Shown here: piece by piece, positions 61,959-64,000 of the stretch
How positions within the stretch are numbered: the first letter of the stretch is position 1
Layout of the letters: every line of letters begins with the position of its first letter
NCBI GenBank assembly: GCA_946699065.1
Contig: CAMPDV010002412.1
Span: 1 to 64,000, forward strand
Direction: 5' to 3'
DNA: 64,000 nucleotides
Origin: Loxodes magnus
Lineage: Eukaryota > Ciliophora > Karyorelictea > Loxodida > Loxodidae
The notes under the pieces: generated by a model
Told to the model about the DNA's origin: nothing
Database searches by the model: none
Seen by the model: only the letters and a program-made list of their open reading frames with translations
Program-made: the position numbers and the translations under genes

Positions 61959-63008
61959 ACTTTTCTAAATACTTATTACTTCTCAAAGCATAACAATAAA
62001 ACTGAAATTCTATCTTCTTTTCTTACTTTACTTCTTCACTTTTCTAAATACTTAATACTTCTCAAAGCATAATGCTTAAAACTGAAATTCTATCTTCTTT
62101 TCTTACTTTACTTCTTCACTTTTACAAATAATTATTACTTCTCAAAGCATATTACTTAAAACTGAAATTCCATCTTCTTTTCTTACTCTACTTCTTCACT
62201 TTTCTTAATACTTAATACTTCTCATAGCATACTACTTAAAACTGAAATTCTATCTTCTTTTCTTACTCTACTTCTTCACTTTTCTAAATACTTAATACTT
62301 CTCGAAGCATAATGCTTAAAACTGAAATTCTATCTTCTTTTCTTACTCTACTTCTTCACTTTTTTTAATACTTAATACTTCTCAAAGCATACTACTTAAA
62401 ACTTAAATTCTATCTTCTTTTCTTACTCTACTTCTTCACTTTTCTTAATACTTAATACTTCTCAAAGCATACTACTTAAAACTGAAGATCAATCTTCTTT
62501 TCTTACTCTACTTCTTCACTTTTCTAAATACTTATTACTTCTCAAAGCATACTACTTAAAACTGAAATTCTATCTTCTTTTCTTACTCTACTTCTTCACT
62601 TTTCTAAATACTTAATACTTCTCAAAGCATACTACTTAAAACTGAAATTCTATCTTCTTTTCTTACTCTACTTCTTCACTTTTCTAAATACTTATTACTT
62701 CTCAAAGCATACTCCTTAAAACTGAAATTCTATCTTCTTTTCTTACTCTACATCTTCACTTTTCTAAATACTTAATACTTCTCAAAGCATACTCCTTAAA
62801 ACTGAAATTCTATCTTCTTTCCTTACTCTACTTCTTCACTTTTCTAAATACTTAATACTTCTCAAAACATAATACTTAAAACTGAAATTCTTTCTTATTT
62901 TCTTACTTTACTTCTTCACTTTTCTTAATACTTAATACTTCTCAAAGCATAATACTTAAAACTGAAATTCTATCTTCTTTTCTTACTTTACTTCTTCACT
63001 TTTCTAAA
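61959..63008. repeat. Downstream part of the 4318-bp-offset duplication, copy 2
   Basis: Same order as 57641-58690 and the same length. The internal segment 62255-62458 does not match its partner but matches 43.75-43.91 kb instead. Confidence 0.85.
62255..62458. repeat. Conversion-like patch of about 200 bp
   Basis: Inside an otherwise matching duplication, these two to three monomers carry TCTCGAAGCATAATGCTT, TTTTTTAATAC and AAAACTTAAATTC. The partner at 57935-58140 has none of these. The three variants in order match 43767-43906. Patch replacement without length change is what gene conversion would give. Confidence 0.75.
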
Positions 63009-63180
63009 TACTTATTACTTCTCAAAGCATACTCCTTAAAACTGAAATTCTATCTTCTTTTCTTACTCTACTTCTTCACTTTTCTAAATACTTATTACTT
63101 CTCAAAGCATACTCCTTAAAACTGAAATTCTATCTTCTTTTCTTACTTTACTTCTTCACTTTTCTAAATACTTAATACTT
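63009..63180. repeat. Monomers after the duplication
   Basis: Two CATACTCCTT units (TACTCTACTTC and TACTTTACTTC types), similar to 58.69 kb onward. Satellite only. Confidence 0.75.
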
Positions 63181-63620
63181 CTCAAAGCATACTACTTAAA
63201 ACTGAAATTCTATCTTCTTTTCTTACTTTACTTCTTCACTTTTCTTAATACTTAATACTTCTCAAAGCATACTACTTAAAACTGAAATTCTATCTTCTTT
63301 TCTTACTTTACTTCTTCACTTTTCTTAATACTTATTACTTCTCAAAGCATACTCCTTAAAACTGAAATTCTATCTTCTTTTCTTACTTTACTTCTTCACT
63401 TTTCTAAATACTTATTACTTCTCAAAGCATACTCCTTAAAACTGAAATTCTATCTTCTTTTCTTACTTTACTTCTTCACTTTTCTAAATACTTATTACTT
63501 CTCAAAGCATACTACTTAAAACTGAAATTCTATCTTCTTTTCTTACTTTACTTCTTCACTTTTCTAAATACTTATTACTTCTCAAAGCATAATACTTAAA
63601 ACTGAAATTCTATCTTCTTT
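63181..63620. repeat. 440-bp block, partner at 59423-59862
   Basis: CATACTACTT, CATACTACTT with TTCTTAATAC and TTATTAC, CATACTCCTT twice, CATACTACTT, CATAATACTT; matches 59423-59862 at offset 3758 bp. It ends exactly at the aberrant monomer at 63621. Confidence 0.8.
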
Positions 63621-63642
63621 TCTTACTAGCATACTTCTTCAC
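63621..63642. repeat. Aberrant junction monomer with TACTAGCATACTTC
   Basis: Where every other unit reads TACTCTACTTC or a close variant, this one reads TACTAGCATACTTC, 3 bp longer. The extra AGCATACTT equals a piece of the monomer start (AAGCATACTT). The site is the boundary between a block like 59.4-59.9 kb on the left and one like 58.69-59.04 kb on the right. Confidence 0.82.
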
Positions 63643-63650
63643 TTTTCTAA

Positions 63651-64000
63651 ATACTTATTACTTCTCAAAGCATACTCCTTAAAACTGAAATTCTATCTTC
63701 TTTTCTTACTTTACTTCTTCACTTTTCTAAATACTTATTACTTCTCAAAGCATACTCCTTAAAACTGAAATTCTATCTTCTTTTCTTACTTTACTTCTTC
63801 ACTTTTCTAAATACTTATTACTTCTCAAAGCATACTCCTTAAAACTGAAATTCTATCTTCTTTTCTTACTTTACTTCTTCACTTTTCTAAATACTTATTA
63901 CTTCTCAAAGCATACTCCTTAAAACTGAAATTCTATCTTCTTTTCTTACTTTACTTCTTCACTTTTCTTAATACTTAATACTTCTCAAAACATAATACTT
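63651..64000. repeat. 350-bp block, partner at 58690-59039
   Basis: Four CATACTCCTT / TTATTAC units, then TTCTTAATAC and AAAACATAATAC, matching 58690-59039 at offset 4961 bp to the window end. The array continues beyond. Confidence 0.8.

Larger units (their letters stand above)
1..64000. repeat. 80-bp satellite DNA array, about 800 head-to-tail monomers
   Basis: An 80-bp unit repeats from the first to the last base in a single orientation, with no unrelated sequence anywhere. With AAAGCAT at monomer positions 1-7, fixed landmarks are ACTTAAAACTG at 11-21, a pyrimidine-rich stretch at about 25-62, TAAATACTT at 62-70 and ACTTCTC at 74-80. Consensus composition by hand count is A 24, T 35, C 19, G 2. 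Most units are exactly 80 bp; the rest are 77-88 bp through small recurrent indels. The window begins at monomer position 2 and ends about 14 bases into another unit, so the array continues on both sides. Tandem arrays of this size and AT content are typical of eukaryotic constitutive heterochromatin. Species, chromosomal site and function cannot be read from the sequence, and no known satellite family is recognised. Confidence 0.98.

Noticed and set aside
1..64000. Coding sequence on the - strand
   Set aside because: The reverse complement of each unit carries TAA, TAG and TGA several times in different frames (from TTA, CTA and TCA on the + strand), so no frame stays open.
1..64000. CRISPR array
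   Set aside because: Repeats are directly adjacent 80-bp units with no unique spacers, and no cas gene is present.
1..64000. Telomeric repeat
   Set aside because: The unit is 80 bp and C/T-rich without short G-rich telomere motifs such as TTAGGG-like or TTTAGGG-like repeats.
1..64000. rRNA, tRNA or other structured RNA genes
   Set aside because: No cloverleaf, conserved rRNA core or strong stem is possible in this G-poor repeat beyond the 6-bp hairpin noted.
1..64000. Promoters or terminators (TATA-like and T-rich stretches)
   Set aside because: AT-rich and T-rich strings recur in every unit by composition and are not placed relative to any gene.
1..64000. A CENP-B box or another known centromere-protein site
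   Set aside because: The repeat lacks the G/C-rich core of the CENP-B box; only the unassigned AAGCATAATGCTT dyad is seen.

Overview
The whole 64,000-base window is one uninterrupted satellite DNA array. The repeat unit is 80 bp and about 800 copies lie head to tail, all in the same orientation, with no gene, RNA gene, transposon, inversion or unique spacer between them. The array runs off both ends of the window, so its true length is greater than 64 kb. In the phase used here, position 1 is the first A of AAAGCAT. The consensus unit then has roughly 24 A, 35 T, 19 C and 2 G (about 26% GC). The + strand is therefore pyrimidine-rich and almost G-free, and the - strand is purine-rich. Such an array is typical of constitutive heterochromatin (centromeric, pericentromeric or subtelomeric) in a eukaryotic nuclear genome. 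The sequence alone does not identify the species or the chromosomal location. A prokaryotic or viral source is very unlikely. The short open reading frames on the + strand are artefacts of the repeat and none is annotated as a gene. || Monomers differ at a limited set of sites: AAAGCAT/AAAACAT; CATACTACTT against CATAATACTT, CATAATGCTT, CATACTCCTT or CATACTTCTT; AACTGAAATT/AACTAAAATT; TACTCTACTTC/TACTTTACTTC/TACTTGACTTC; TTCTAAATAC/TTCTTAATAC; and TTAATAC/TTATTAC/TTAATGC. There is also a small set of length variants of 77 to 88 bp. These sites serve as barcodes that show which blocks were copied from which. || Layout. 1-12 kb: near-canonical monomers, interrupted by a recurring block of diverged monomers (cassette A), with an 8-monomer 641-bp tandem repeat at 10.6-11.9 kb. 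12-24 kb: overlapping 0.5-1.2 kb duplications, the TTG-bearing variants and most 88-bp monomers. 24-38 kb: a large direct duplication (27.8-30.9 against 32.0-35.7 kb) and dispersed copies of a 1.2 kb block also found at 5-6.25 kb. 38-50 kb: a two-monomer cassette (B) that recurs at spacings of 80n minus 2-3 bp. 50-56 kb: regular, homogeneous monomers. 56-64 kb: a 10-monomer 800-bp higher-order repeat in tandem, copied again 4.3 kb downstream with a conversion-like patch, and a young, very homogeneous run at 58.7-60.6 kb. || Nothing here looks like a multi-gene system. The interest lies in array dynamics: a mosaic of short, competing higher-order repeats instead of one fixed one, exchange over up to about 45 kb, and extreme strand asymmetry. 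Copy counts and offsets were read by eye; offsets were checked at marker positions, but percent identities were not computed.
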